A DNA stretch of 64,000 bases from JAKACA01 sp963735115 (lineage in GTDB: Bacteria; Actinomycetota; Acidimicrobiia; Acidimicrobiales; Bog-793). The stretch's first letter is position 1. Every line of letters starts with the position of its first letter. The DNA lies in assembly GCA_963735115.1 (NCBI GenBank), contig CAVTJR010000002.1, positions 558,001 through 622,000 on the forward strand, in the 5' to 3' direction. The notes under the pieces are model-generated. The model was not told the origin of the DNA. It worked only from the letters and a program-made list of their open reading frames with translations, and did no database searches. The position numbers and the translations under genes were made by a program. Shown piece by piece: positions 1 to 8,460 of this stretch.

Positions 1-1050
1 GCTGCAGTTGTCGGGCGTGATCCAGCTGAAAGCCGGGACGGTGTTGTGGATGAGGTCGGCCACCAACCCGGTCGTCGGGTTGTCGAGGTTGACGACGTGG
101 TTGGCGTCGCAGTTGGTGCCGCCGTTGGCGGGCTCGTTGAGTGGCGGCGCCGACGGGCCGCCGCTGTTGACCTGGCCGGTGAGCGACTCGAACCACGGGG
201 CCGGGTTGTGCTTGGCGACGTACTGGTCGATGTAGTCGGTGCCCCCGACGGCGAGGTTCTGCGCCCCGGTGTAGCTGGCGACGTCCCCGCTCGGTGCCTC
301 GAGGTTGAGAGGGTCCGTGGTGGGGTTGTTGGCCGAGGTGCCCGGCCCGCCGCAGGCGGCGTCCTCCCGCCCGGGCACGGTCTCGGAGGCGAAGGGCGTG
401 TACGGGTGCTGCAGGTAGTTCTGCTCGCCTCCGAGGTCCTGGTCGTAGTCCTTCCAGGTCTTGCCGACGGCGTTCAACTGGTTGAACAGGGTCGGGACGT
501 CGGTCGGGAACGAGCAGCCGTTGTCACCGAGAGGGGCGTTGGGTCCTCCCTTGGAGACGAGCTGGCCGTAGTTGGGGTCCCTTCGCAGCGAGCCGCCGCT
601 CGTCTCGATGCCGGCGTTCGTGTTGAGCAGGGTGTCGTTCGTGGAGCAGTCTTCCTGCACGTCCTCCGAGGGGGCCTGGCCGGAGATCATCGACAGGTAG
701 TTGTCCATGCTCGAGTGCCCCGTCCCGTAGTAGTGGGTGAGGAGGGCGCCCTGAGCAGGCAGGGTCTTCCAGAGGTAAGCGTTCTGATTCAGCCCCGTGA
801 AGGTGGCGTCGTAGGACTTGTTCTCCAAGATGATGAGCCATACGTGCTTGATCGAGCCGGGAGCCAGTCCCGTGCTCGAGATCGTGAGGCCGCTCTGCGC
901 CCGAGACTCAGCGGAGACGCCGCTGTGTGAGCGAGGAGCAACCGCGGCGGAGGAGGCGGCCGAGCCGGCTCCGATGCTGGCCAGCAGCCCCACGGCGACG
1001 GCCACCACGGCGGCTGGAACGACGACTCGTCTACGGCGAAGGAAGGGCAT
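1..1050 (-). CDS. Secreted phosphoesterase (PF04185-like acid phosphatase/phospholipase C family), C-terminus outside window
   Basis: The frame is open from an ATG at 1050 through the left window edge, so about 350 N-terminal residues are visible and the 3' end is missing. The N-terminus has a basic stretch (MPFLRRRRVVV) and a hydrophobic Ala/Val segment, a typical signal peptide. After about 65 residues comes KHVWLIILENKSYDATF, the conserved opening of the phosphoesterase family whose Glu-Asn helps bind metal at the active site. GALLTHYYGTGHSSMDNYLSMISG and later segments fit the same family. It probably hydrolyses phosphate esters outside the cell. The five-unit PHO box just upstream (1092-1146) supports a role in phosphate scavenging. 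The substrate cannot be told from sequence. Confidence 0.85.
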   Translation of the reverse strand, partial: MPFLRRRRVVVPAAVVAVAVGLLASIGAGSAASSAAVAPRSHSGVSAESRAQSGLTISSTGLAPGSIKHVWLIILENKSYDATFTGLNQNAYLWKTLPAQGALLTHYYGTGHSSMDNYLSMISGQAPSEDVQEDCSTNDTLLNTNAGIETSGGSLRRDPNYGQLVSKGGPNAPLGDNGCSFPTDVPTLFNQLNAVGKTWKDYDQDLGGEQNYLQHPYTPFASETVPGREDAACGGPGTSANNPTTDPLNLEAPSGDVASYTGAQNLAVGGTDYIDQYVAKHNPAPWFESLTGQVNSGGPSAPPLNEPANGGTNCDANHVVNLDNPTTGLVADLIHNTVPAFSWITPDNCS

Positions 1051-1091
1051 GCGCGCACCCTAGGTACGGCGGTCGCAACGACTCAACGACG

Positions 1092-1146
1092 AGGAGGTGA
1101 ACTCTCGGCGAACGTAAGGTCAACGGTTCGAGAACTTTGCAAGAAC
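1092..1146 (-). promoter_or_regulatory. PHO box of five tandem 11-bp units before the phosphoesterase
   Basis: Read on the minus strand, five contiguous 11-mers all begin with GTT: GTTCTTGCAAA, GTTCTCGAACC, GTTGACCTTAC, GTTCGCCGAGA and GTTCACCTCCT. The last matches the Streptomyces PhoP direct-repeat unit best. It ends about 42 bp before the ATG at 1050. PhoP control is inferred from the repeat phasing and the phosphatase downstream. Confidence 0.7.
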
Positions 1147-1437
1147 AGCCCCGCCACGGTTGAACACGACGGGTGACCGTCGCCTGCGGGATGCCGCTGG
1201 ACGATCTTGTCGGGGCACCGCGGGCACCATTCGGCCTGGTCCATCGAGCAGTCAGACGGTATCTTCACTTGAGCACTCGGCGGGGGCCGGAGGTCGGGGC
1301 GGAGGCTTGTCGGGTCACATCGCCAGACCTCGGCCCGGCGCCGGTCTCCGCCCGTGCCTCAAGGCGTCCGTCCCCACGAGATCGCGACGGCGTCGCGGCA
1401 GCTGACGACGACCTGCGCCGGGCCGACCAGCGACTCC
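1147..1437. other. Intergenic region without a recognised gene
   Basis: This stretch separates the promoter of the phosphoesterase from the stop codon of the CoA-disulfide reductase gene. Short frames exist on both strands, but none has a family match or a convincing ribosome binding site. I see no terminator hairpin or repeat in it. Confidence 0.5.
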
Positions 1438-3129
1438 CTAGGGCGTCGGCGCCGGCGTCTGCTCTCTTTGCGCCAGAGCCCGCATCGACGCAGACCACGT
1501 TCGATATCCGCCGTCGAGGTTCCGCGCCTTCATCCCGAGCTCGTGCAACAGTGCCGTCGCTGTGTGGCCTCGTTGACCAACTTCGCAGTACACGACGATG
1601 GGGCCGGTGCCGAGGCGATCCAGGTGGTCCCGAAGCGAGTCGATGGGCACGTTGGTCGACCCTGCGATCGCACCAGCAGCGTGCTCCTCCGCCGTGCGCA
1701 CGTCAATTAGCTTCCAGCCGTGTTCGACGAGCGACTCGAGGTCGCGTGGGTCTACGACGTCGCAGTCGCCGCTGAGGACGTTCTCCGCCATATAGCCGAG
1801 CAGGTTGACCGGGTCCTTCGCCGAGGAGAAAGGCGGGGCGTAGGCGAGCTCGAGGTCCGCAAGACGGTCGGCAGGCACGCCGCCCGCCATGGCGGTCGCG
1901 ATCACATCGATCCTCTTGTCGACACCGTTCCGGCCAACGATCTGAGCACCGAGAATCGTTCCATCGCTCGGATCGAAGATGAGCTTTGCTGCCATGCGGG
2001 TCGCGCCGGGGTAGTAGGAGGCGTGGTCGAAGGGGTGCGAGTGGATTGCGCGAAACGGACGGCCGGCGGCGCGTAGACGTCGCTCGTTCCAGCCGACCGT
2101 GGCAGCAACGAGATCGAAGACCTTGACGATCGCAGTACCGAGCGATGCGACCGCGTGCGATCGCCGACCGGCAATGTGGTCGGCCACACGTCGACCCTGC
2201 CGGTTGGCGACGTTGGCAAGTGCGATGAGTGACGTCGCGTGCGAGATGGCATCGGCCTTCTCGACGGCATCGCCGACGGCGTAGATGTCCAGATCGTTCG
2301 TCTGATTCGCTTCATTGACGGTGAGGCCCCCGCTCGGCCCGAGGTCCAGCCCGGCGAGTTCGGCCAGCCTCACATCAGGTCGGACTCCGATGGCACCCAC
2401 GACCAGGTCGGCAGCGAGGACTCGTCCGTCAGCGAGGGTGACCGTGCGTTCCTCTATGGAGGCGACGGTTGCTCCGGCATGGACACGGACGCCGTGGGCG
2501 GCGAGCTCATCGCTCAGGAGAATCGCCAGCTCGGGATCGAGCGGAGGCAACACCTGCGGAGTGGCTTCCACAATCGTGACGTCGATCCCCTGGCCGACGA
2601 GGTTCTCGGCCATCTCGAGCCCGATGAACCCGGCGCCGATCACGACCGCGCTTGCCGGCGCGATGTCGACGTCGGCGGCGAGGCGGGCGGCGTCTTCGAC
2701 CGTGCGCAGCGTGCGGACTCTGTCGTAGCCGAGGATGGGCGGGCGCACGGGAGCGGCACCCATGCTGAGAACGAGCTTGTCGTAGGCGACATTTGTTTCT
2801 TCCCCGGAGACCGTGGACCGGGTGGTCACTGTGTGCGCCACCCGGTCGATGGCGACGACCTCGTCGTTGACCCTGACGTCGAGTCGAAACCGATCAAAGA
2901 GCTGCTCCGGAGTTTGCAGCGTGAGGTCCTCCTCCTCTTCGATGAGCCCGCCGACGAAATACGGCAAGCCGCAGTTCGCGAAGGAGACGTGACCGGAGCG
3001 CTCGAGCACGGTGATCTTGACGGCGGCGTCGAGGCGGCGGAGTCGAGTCGCCGTGGACATGCCACCGGCAACCCCACCGATGATCACGACGCGTTTTGGC
3101 GGTTCAAAGGATTCGGGTTGAGTCGTCAT
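1438..3129 (-). CDS. CoA-disulfide/persulfide reductase with C-terminal rhodanese domain
   Basis: A 563-residue flavoprotein. The N-terminus has the FAD dinucleotide motif VVIIGGVAGGMSTATRLRR, then the single redox cysteine of the CoADR family in SFANCGLPYFVGG. A second nucleotide motif (VIGAGFIGLEMAENL) binds NAD(P)H. The dimerisation domain ends near residue 460. A rhodanese domain follows, with IDVRTAEEHAAGAI and the active loop YCEVGQRGH. CoADR-Rhd fusions reduce CoA persulfide or polysulfide and move sulfane sulfur. The start ATG (MTTQPESF) is preceded by GAGG; a longer in-frame start at 3318 would run over the small gene upstream and is unlikely. It lies behind a CstR-type operator at 3372. 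Confidence 0.9.
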   Translation of the reverse strand: MTTQPESFEPPKRVVIIGGVAGGMSTATRLRRLDAAVKITVLERSGHVSFANCGLPYFVGGLIEEEEDLTLQTPEQLFDRFRLDVRVNDEVVAIDRVAHTVTTRSTVSGEETNVAYDKLVLSMGAAPVRPPILGYDRVRTLRTVEDAARLAADVDIAPASAVVIGAGFIGLEMAENLVGQGIDVTIVEATPQVLPPLDPELAILLSDELAAHGVRVHAGATVASIEERTVTLADGRVLAADLVVGAIGVRPDVRLAELAGLDLGPSGGLTVNEANQTNDLDIYAVGDAVEKADAISHATSLIALANVANRQGRRVADHIAGRRSHAVASLGTAIVKVFDLVAATVGWNERRLRAAGRPFRAIHSHPFDHASYYPGATRMAAKLIFDPSDGTILGAQIVGRNGVDKRIDVIATAMAGGVPADRLADLELAYAPPFSSAKDPVNLLGYMAENVLSGDCDVVDPRDLESLVEHGWKLIDVRTAEEHAAGAIAGSTNVPIDSLRDHLDRLGTGPIVVYCEVGQRGHTATALLHELGMKARNLDGGYRTWSASMRALAQREQTPAPTP

Positions 3130-3211
3130 TGTCCTCGTCTCTCCCAGCGTGCGATGTCCTGCACATCGGCGCCGGAAAGGCTGCGTATCGCTCGCGCCGA
3201 GGCTGCCTCGC

Positions 3212-3373
3212 TCACCGCGAGAACCAGTATTTGCGCTTAGCGGTGGGCGCCTTCTCTGAAGCACACCGGCACCTCTCAGCCGGTGGCACATTGCCGAGCA
3301 CTTGCTCGACGTGGGCACCGCATCCTTTCCACGTTGGTCGGCCGCATCTCCGGCAGGTAACTCTCCTACACAT
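3212..3373 (-). CDS. Small Cys-rich protein (53 aa), zinc-ribbon-like
   Basis: The protein begins MCRRVTCRRCGRPTWKGCG and continues with HVEQVLGNVPPAERCRC. The pattern CxxC, then Cys-Gly-x-His, then CxC resembles a small conserved actinobacterial protein with likely metal-binding cysteines. Its function is not known to me. The gene sits 82 bp before the CoA-disulfide reductase in the same direction, so the two may be cotranscribed. The start codon overlaps the edge of the ATACCC-N4-GGGTAT dyad, and the G-rich half-site (AGGGGG) also serves as the only plausible ribosome binding site. Repressor binding would therefore cover the translation start region. Confidence 0.65.
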   Translation of the reverse strand: MCRRVTCRRCGRPTWKGCGAHVEQVLGNVPPAERCRCASEKAPTAKRKYWFSR

Positions 3374-3387
3374 ACCCCCTAGGGTAT
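3372..3387 (-). promoter_or_regulatory. Predicted CstR/CsoR operator
   Basis: ATACCC-CCTA-GGGTAT is a perfect 6-4-6 dyad, with the same half-sites and spacer as the dyad before cstR at 11563-11586. CsoR-family regulators bind G/C-rich dyads of this form. It lies immediately before the small Cys-rich gene and the CoA-disulfide reductase. Confidence 0.7.
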
Positions 3388-3462
3388 CATGGGACGGCCG
3401 AGGGTCTGCCCTTGCGAGACCGGCGATGCGAGTCGGGGTTGCCACGAATCTCAGCAGGTCCC

Positions 3463-4041
3463 CTAGCAATTCTGGTCGAGCCACTCCTGCAAAACGGCAC
3501 GGCACTGCAAACAGACCAGATCGCTGATCGCCTCCTGCCCTCCCCGGCTGGTCGCCGCGTAGGAAGCGCCGAGACTGTGCTCGGAGACAGTGACCTCTTC
3601 GGCCAGCTCAACGCAGGCTCCGAAGACACGCTGACTGGAGGTCGAACTGTCGAGGTCCCAGCCGATTTGGTTCAGCACCCCTTCGTTCACGACGGCAGCA
3701 TCGCCACTCAAGCTGAACTCGCGCCGAGCTATCTCCACCGCCGTCTCTGCGACCCTGCCCGGATCGAGGAGCCTGCCGCCCGCAAGGTCGAGCGTCACCC
3801 GACCGACTCCGGGCCGGTAGGAAGGCGGTGGCAGGATCAGACGACCTCTGTGCAGGGTGACCACCAGGAGCGAGTCGGGCTTCTCCACTCGCCAGTACTC
3901 GAGTTCCTGCCCCGATCCATCACGCAGCCGCTCCCCGATCAGCGACAGCCAGGGGGAACGAACCTCCACCATCCGTGACAAAACCTGCCAGCGCTCCTCG
4001 CCGCGAGGGGAACTCGGAGCCTCCTCAGGGGGGATCGCCAC
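3463..4041 (-). CDS. Nudix-fold protein with degenerate Nudix box
   Basis: The protein resembles the ADP-ribose pyrophosphatase branch of the Nudix family. WQVLSRMVEVRSPWLSL at the N-terminus and the YRPGVGRVTLDLAGG segment align with the usual PWL and YR...ELPAG elements. The catalytic box is degenerate: where GX5EX7REUXEEXGU is expected, the sequence reads GGRLLDPGRVAETAVEIARREF, lacking the REUXEE core. Hydrolase activity is therefore doubtful. I chose the GTG at 4041, giving 192 residues, because it keeps the full domain and avoids overlap with the divergent gene at 4182; a TTG at 4194 is in frame. No neighbour suggests a substrate. Confidence 0.6.
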   Translation of the reverse strand: MAIPPEEAPSSPRGEERWQVLSRMVEVRSPWLSLIGERLRDGSGQELEYWRVEKPDSLLVVTLHRGRLILPPPSYRPGVGRVTLDLAGGRLLDPGRVAETAVEIARREFSLSGDAAVVNEGVLNQIGWDLDSSTSSQRVFGACVELAEEVTVSEHSLGASYAATSRGGQEAISDLVCLQCRAVLQEWLDQNC

Positions 4042-4181
4042 TGCAGGAGAGTACGACGTAGTCGCACGCGTTCGCTGCGGGGGTCCGCCAGCCGGTGCTC
4101 CGTCGCTCGAGCAGGTATTGGCGCTCTCAGCTCCTCGTATGATCCGAGGCGGAAGAGCTACTCGAGACGAGAGGTGGTTCC

Positions 4182-4541
4182 GTGGACGCGGCAAGTTTCT
4201 TGGCGGCGGCGCAAACGACCCAAGAGGTCCGAGTGGTCGTTCAAGGTGCCGACGAGGAGGTGCGCACCCCCATCTGGATCGTCACCGGCGGGGGCTCGGT
4301 CTTCATTCGCTCCTACCGCGCTGGCGAGGGGCGCTGGTACCAACATGTGCTGGCAGTGAAGACCTTCCCGCTCGAGATTGCAGGCGAGGACGTCACCGTT
4401 CAAGCCGAGCCGGCGACAGCGCCGGCGATCCTCGAGGAGGTCAGTGCCGCCTACCTCGCCAAGTATCCAAACGAGGCCGAGACGCCGGACATGGTCAAGC
4501 CACCTGTCGTGGCTACGACGCTCCGGCTCGTGTTGCCCTAG
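4182..4541 (+). CDS. DUF2255 family protein
   Basis: A 119-residue protein. TPIWIVTGGGSVFIRSYRAGEG followed by WYQHVLAV is the recognisable core of the DUF2255 family, where a β-rich region carries an exposed Arg-Ser pair. The C-terminus has AYLAKYP, also common in the family. Function is unknown; relatives are often annotated as nitroreductase- or FMN-binding-like. The start is a GTG preceded by GAGAGG. Confidence 0.75.
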   Translation: MDAASFLAAAQTTQEVRVVVQGADEEVRTPIWIVTGGGSVFIRSYRAGEGRWYQHVLAVKTFPLEIAGEDVTVQAEPATAPAILEEVSAAYLAKYPNEAETPDMVKPPVVATTLRLVLP

Positions 4542-4555
4542 AGGTCGCGGGCGTC

Positions 4556-4708
4556 GTCGGTTGAACTGTGAGCCTTCAGTGATCGGAGCGCGCCAATTTG
4601 GTCGGCGCGTGCACACGATTCGGGCTCGAATCGACCGTCGGTCGAACTGTGAGCATGCAGTGATCAGAGAGCACCAATTTGGTCGGTGCGCGCACACGAT
4701 TCGGGCTC
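4556..4708. repeat. Two-copy direct repeat (81-bp period) with a conserved hairpin
   Basis: Copy 1 spans 4556-4627 and copy 2 spans 4637-4708. Both contain AACTGTGAGC, CCAATTTGGTCGG and CACACGATTCGGGCTC. Each has a small stem around the same loop: GCGCC-aatttggtc-GGCGC in copy 1 and GCACC-aatttggtc-GGTGC in copy 2, so one base pair has changed on both sides. The repeat fills much of the 327-bp gap before the ABC transporter genes. No coding sequence is supported here. Confidence 0.75.
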
Positions 4709-4868
4709 AGCGTCAGCGGGGGTCTTGGCGGGCGAAATCCTGCTTGCTGAGGAGATCCGGAACGCCGAGCCTGCGTGGTGGACCAGTCCGACGAGGTCGC
4801 CTCGCTCTGATGCTGGCGGAGGGACGAGCGTCGATCGTCGCCAGTGCAATCGAGCTCGGAGAGCCCAC

Positions 4869-5795
4869 GTGACCGCAGCGGGCGCGAGCGGGCCGGCATC
4901 CCAGGGCTCGTTGGAGCTGGAGGGGCTCACTCGTCGCTACGGAGCCGTCACCGCCCTCGACGATCTCTCCTTCTCGGTTCCCGCCGGCCAGGTGGTCGGC
5001 TTCCTCGGTCCCAACGGCGCTGGCAAGACGACAACGATGCGCGCCATCTTCGGTCTTACCGATCTCGACGCCGGCACCGTCACTTGGCATGGGTCGCCCG
5101 TCGCGCAGGCCGAACGGCGTCGTTTCGGCTACATGCCAGAAGAGCGGGGGCTGTACCCGAACATGCTCGTGGGCGAGCAGCTCGAGTATCTCGGCCGCCT
5201 GCACGGGCTGAGCGCGCCGGACGCCGCCGCCGCCACGACGATGTGGCTCGAGCGGCTTGGGGTCGCAGACAGATCGAAGAGCAAGGTCGAAACCCTCTCT
5301 CATGGCAACCAGCAGCGCGTGCAGCTCGCGGCCGCCTTGGTTCACGAGCCCGAGCTGCTCGTACTCGACGAACCCATGGCCGGGTTGGACCCGACGGGAA
5401 TCGACGCCCTCGGTGCCGTGCTCGTGGAGCGAGCCCGCGCCGGCTGCTGCGTCCTGTTCTCCAGCCATCAGCTCGACCTTGTCGAGGACCTCTGCGAGGC
5501 GGTCACGATCATCGATCACGGCCGACTCGTGGTGACGGGCAAGGTGGACGATCTGGCCTCGAGTGGCCCTCGCCGTCTGGTGGTGCGGGTAGAGGGAGAC
5601 CGCGAGGCGGCGTGGGTAAAGGCACTTGCGGGAGTCACGGTGTCGGCGATCGACGGAGGCGCCGCCCGACTCGTGCTCGACGAGTCGGTTGACAGCGAAT
5701 CGGTCCTTCGAGCCGCCATGGCAGCGGGTCGCGTGACGGAATTCGTGTTCGAACGTCGCCGCCTGTCGGAAGTCTTCAGGGAGGCGCTGGCGTGA
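4869..5795 (+). CDS. ABC transporter ATP-binding protein (NatA-type)
   Basis: A 308-residue ATPase. Walker A is GPNGAGKTTT, the signature is LSHGNQQRVQ, and Walker B is LLVLDEPMAGLDP. The D-loop and H-loop (FSSHQLDLVEDL) follow. A C-terminal domain of about 80 residues ends with RRLSEVFREAL, as in NatA and other exporter ATPases. The GTG at 4869 with GGAGAG upstream gives the expected family length; a longer frame to 4686 would run through the direct repeat. It overlaps the permease by 4 bp and forms an exporter with it. The substrate is unknown. Confidence 0.9.
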   Translation: MTAAGASGPASQGSLELEGLTRRYGAVTALDDLSFSVPAGQVVGFLGPNGAGKTTTMRAIFGLTDLDAGTVTWHGSPVAQAERRRFGYMPEERGLYPNMLVGEQLEYLGRLHGLSAPDAAAATTMWLERLGVADRSKSKVETLSHGNQQRVQLAAALVHEPELLVLDEPMAGLDPTGIDALGAVLVERARAGCCVLFSSHQLDLVEDLCEAVTIIDHGRLVVTGKVDDLASSGPRRLVVRVEGDREAAWVKALAGVTVSAIDGGAARLVLDESVDSESVLRAAMAAGRVTEFVFERRRLSEVFREALA

Positions 5796-7153
5796 ATCTG
5801 CTCATCTTCCTGCCCCTCCTCGCCATCGTCATCGCCCTGCGCGTGTTGATATATCGGAGGCGTCGCGCCACCCGCTCCGCTGCGGCCGACTCTGGCCCCG
5901 CCTCCACCGGCGGTTCCAGCGGCGTCTCCGGCGGTCCGAAGCAGGCCCGCGCCATGTTGGGGTCGTGGCTGGGCGACGTCGGCTTGGTGGCGGAGCGAGA
6001 GGTGCGCGAACGCGTCCGGGGCAGAATCTTGCGGGTCGGAACCTTGCTCATTCTGCTGGTCGTGGCGGCCGCCATCATCATCCCGGTCCTCGATCGAGGA
6101 AGACCAAACGTGGAGCACGTCGGCGTCGTCGGTCATCTTTCTGCCCCGTTGCAAGCAGTCGTCGTCTCGACAGGCACGAAGTTGGGATACACCGTGCACC
6201 TCGTGCCTGAAGCGAACGCGGCGGCAGCCGACCGAGACCTCCGCTCGGGCCGGGTCGACCTCGTCATCGTCGATGCCCGAGAACTCCTCGTGAACAAGGC
6301 GATCGCAGCCGACGATACCTCCACGACCGCCCTCGTCGCCCACGCCCTCTCCGACACCCTCGGCGTGGACGAGGCGGTCGAGACGGCGGGACTCTCGCCC
6401 GCCCAAGTGGAGCATCTGGCTGACGCCAAGCCGCTGCCGGTGGCGAGCCTGCAAGGGACAGCCGACCAGGGGGGCGCACACCCGACCTCGATCATCGGGC
6501 TGATCCTCGTCTTCGTAATGCTGCAGCAGTACACCTCGTGGATCCTGCTTGGCGTGATGGAGGAGAAGTCCAGCCGAGTCGTCGAGGTGCTCTTGGCCGC
6601 CGTGCGCCCCGTTCAGCTCCTGGGGGGCAAGGTGCTCGGGATCGGGCTCGTGGCCTTCGCACAGGCGGGCGTCATCGTCGCCTTCGCTCTCGTCCTCGCG
6701 AAGGCTGTCGGATCGGATCTTCTGAAGGGGACAGGGCCGATGGCGCTCGTGAGCACCCTGGTGTGGCTGCTGCTCGGCTACGCCTTCTACTGCTGGGTGT
6801 ACGCCGCCGCCGGCTCGATGGCCGAGCGGCAGGAACAGGTACAAAGCCTCGCCTTTCCGCTGATCATCCCCGCCCTCGTCGGCTACATCGTCTCCATCAC
6901 GGTCGCAGCATCTGGGAACCCGACCACGTTCTTCGACGTCCTCGCCTACCTGCCACCGACGGCGCCCTTCGCAATGCCCGTCCTCGTGGGACTCGGGAGG
7001 GCCACCTGGTGGGAGTTTGCTGCCTCGGCCGGGCTGAGCATCGTGTGCACCGTCGCCGTGGCGAGGCTTGCCGCCGGCATCTACCGGAGAGCGATTCTTC
7101 GCACGGGTCGGCGAGTGCGGATTCGAGAGGTGTTCGCCCGAGTGGGTAGGTAG
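5792..7153 (+). CDS. ABC-2 type exporter permease (NatB-like)
   Basis: A 453-residue membrane protein. One N-terminal hydrophobic segment is followed by a linker and a second segment near residue 85. A periplasm-facing domain of about 180 residues comes next, then five or six membrane segments. EEKSSRVVEVLLAAVRPVQLLGGKVLGIG is the hallmark of the ABC2_membrane_3/NatB group. The ATG-less start GTG overlaps the TGA of the ATPase gene, so the two are translationally coupled. Homologues export sodium or drugs; no substrate can be assigned here. Confidence 0.88.
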   Translation: MNLLIFLPLLAIVIALRVLIYRRRRATRSAAADSGPASTGGSSGVSGGPKQARAMLGSWLGDVGLVAEREVRERVRGRILRVGTLLILLVVAAAIIIPVLDRGRPNVEHVGVVGHLSAPLQAVVVSTGTKLGYTVHLVPEANAAAADRDLRSGRVDLVIVDARELLVNKAIAADDTSTTALVAHALSDTLGVDEAVETAGLSPAQVEHLADAKPLPVASLQGTADQGGAHPTSIIGLILVFVMLQQYTSWILLGVMEEKSSRVVEVLLAAVRPVQLLGGKVLGIGLVAFAQAGVIVAFALVLAKAVGSDLLKGTGPMALVSTLVWLLLGYAFYCWVYAAAGSMAERQEQVQSLAFPLIIPALVGYIVSITVAASGNPTTFFDVLAYLPPTAPFAMPVLVGLGRATWWEFAASAGLSIVCTVAVARLAAGIYRRAILRTGRRVRIREVFARVGR

Positions 7154-7212
7154 GAGGGGCACATCGCCATCGGCTCTGCGGCCCTGAAACGCCGGAGGGG
7201 CCTCGTGCCGGG

Positions 7213-8460
7213 CTATCCGCCGTAGCCGGCGACATTGGTCGCCGTCGAGGAAACCTGCGTCAGCACCACGCCGACGGAGATGGGGGTGAGCTGGGTCGGC
7301 TGGCTACCGCCTGTGCCGAGTTGCCCGAATTCGTTGCGTCCCCACGCCCAGAGCTTCCCCGAGGTGTCAACGGCGTAGCACGAGAACCCCCCGGAGCTGA
7401 CCTGGGCAGCTCGTGCACCGTTCGGAAGCCGCAGCGGAACGGGCGTCGACGAGCTGTCCGCCCGCCCGTCTCCGAGTTGCCCCCACTGCCCATTGCCCCA
7501 GGCCCACAGCGAGCCGTCCGCCAGCATGGCGAGTGTCTGGCCGTTCTTTCTTGAGCTTCCGCCCTGCGACACCTCGACCACCGCAGCGCGCAGGTGGACG
7601 AGGACGGGAAGAGAGCTGCTGACCGTGGTCCCGTCACCGAGCTGTCCGGTGTGATTGAAGCCCCAGTCGTAATAGGCACCGCCGTCCATAAGGGCGCCGG
7701 AGCCCTTCCACGACGACGTGAGTGCCTTGACTCCACCGTTCGGCAGACCGATGACGGCAGTGGGCGTCGAGCGGTTGCTCGTGGACCCCGTGCCGAGCTC
7801 ACCTGCCGCTCCCGAGCCGCAGGCATAGACCGTTCCCTTGGAATCGAACAGCGAGTGGAGGCCGGCCCCCGTCGCCAGCGAGACGTCGGTCAAAGGGATG
7901 CGGGTCGGCCGCAACAGCGGCTGAGTACCCGGCAGGCAGAGCTCGTGAACCGAATTCACACCCCATCCCCAGACCTCAGCGCGGGAGTCGATCACCAGCG
8001 CCCCGTCGTAGGGCATGGGGTTCGCAAGTGAAGTAATCCTTACGCCAGCGGGAAATTTCACCTTCACAGCCACGCTCATGAAGTCGATCGTGGACCCGTC
8101 CCCGAGCTGGCCGCTGCTGCCCACTCCCCACGCAAAGACGGTGCCGGCCGAGGTCAATGCGTAACTGTCGGAGTTGGACGTGGCGATCTGCACGACCGTC
8201 CCGGTGATACCGGAGACCAGCGTCGGGGTCGTGTGCTCCAATTGGAGGACCTTCCCGGAGGTTCCCACGACTCCGAAGGTGTAGACGTTCGAGTGCCGCG
8301 CGGCGACGCTGGAGCTCGGCCCGCTCGTACTCGGGGTCGCGCCACCGCCGCTGCAAGCCGCCAGGCTGGCGGCGGCAATCACGAGCGAGCCGATGGTCGG
8401 CGCAGCTCGGCTGGTGCCCGGCCAAAGCGTGCCTGAGCTTCGGAGTGGCTGCTTCCGCAC
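7213..8460 (-). CDS. RCC1-repeat lipoprotein
   Basis: A 415-residue protein. The signal peptide ends with the lipobox LAAC (SLVIAAASLAACSGGG), so it is probably lipid-anchored. A Ser-rich linker leads into RCC1/β-propeller repeats, each with a VFAWG, VWGWG or LWAWG strand followed by GQLGDG-type turns; about six or seven are visible, enough for one seven-bladed propeller. Bacterial RCC1 proteins bind partners on the cell surface, but the partner here is unknown. The GTG at 8460 has AGGAGG directly upstream and places the signal peptide correctly. An in-frame ATG at 8598 would lie inside the palindrome at 8590. Confidence 0.82.
   Translation of the reverse strand: MRKQPLRSSGTLWPGTSRAAPTIGSLVIAAASLAACSGGGATPSTSGPSSSVAARHSNVYTFGVVGTSGKVLQLEHTTPTLVSGITGTVVQIATSNSDSYALTSAGTVFAWGVGSSGQLGDGSTIDFMSVAVKVKFPAGVRITSLANPMPYDGALVIDSRAEVWGWGVNSVHELCLPGTQPLLRPTRIPLTDVSLATGAGLHSLFDSKGTVYACGSGAAGELGTGSTSNRSTPTAVIGLPNGGVKALTSSWKGSGALMDGGAYYDWGFNHTGQLGDGTTVSSSLPVLVHLRAAVVEVSQGGSSRKNGQTLAMLADGSLWAWGNGQWGQLGDGRADSSSTPVPLRLPNGARAAQVSSGGFSCYAVDTSGKLWAWGRNEFGQLGTGGSQPTQLTPISVGVVLTQVSSTATNVAGYGG

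Noticed and set aside
1083..1268. 61-codon frame on the minus strand with a CPRC motif
   Set aside because: It overlaps the PHO box, has no ribosome binding site and no family match.
5516..7162. 548-codon open frame on the minus strand
   Set aside because: It is antisense to the ABC permease, has Arg/Asp/Gly-rich low-complexity composition and no family motif.
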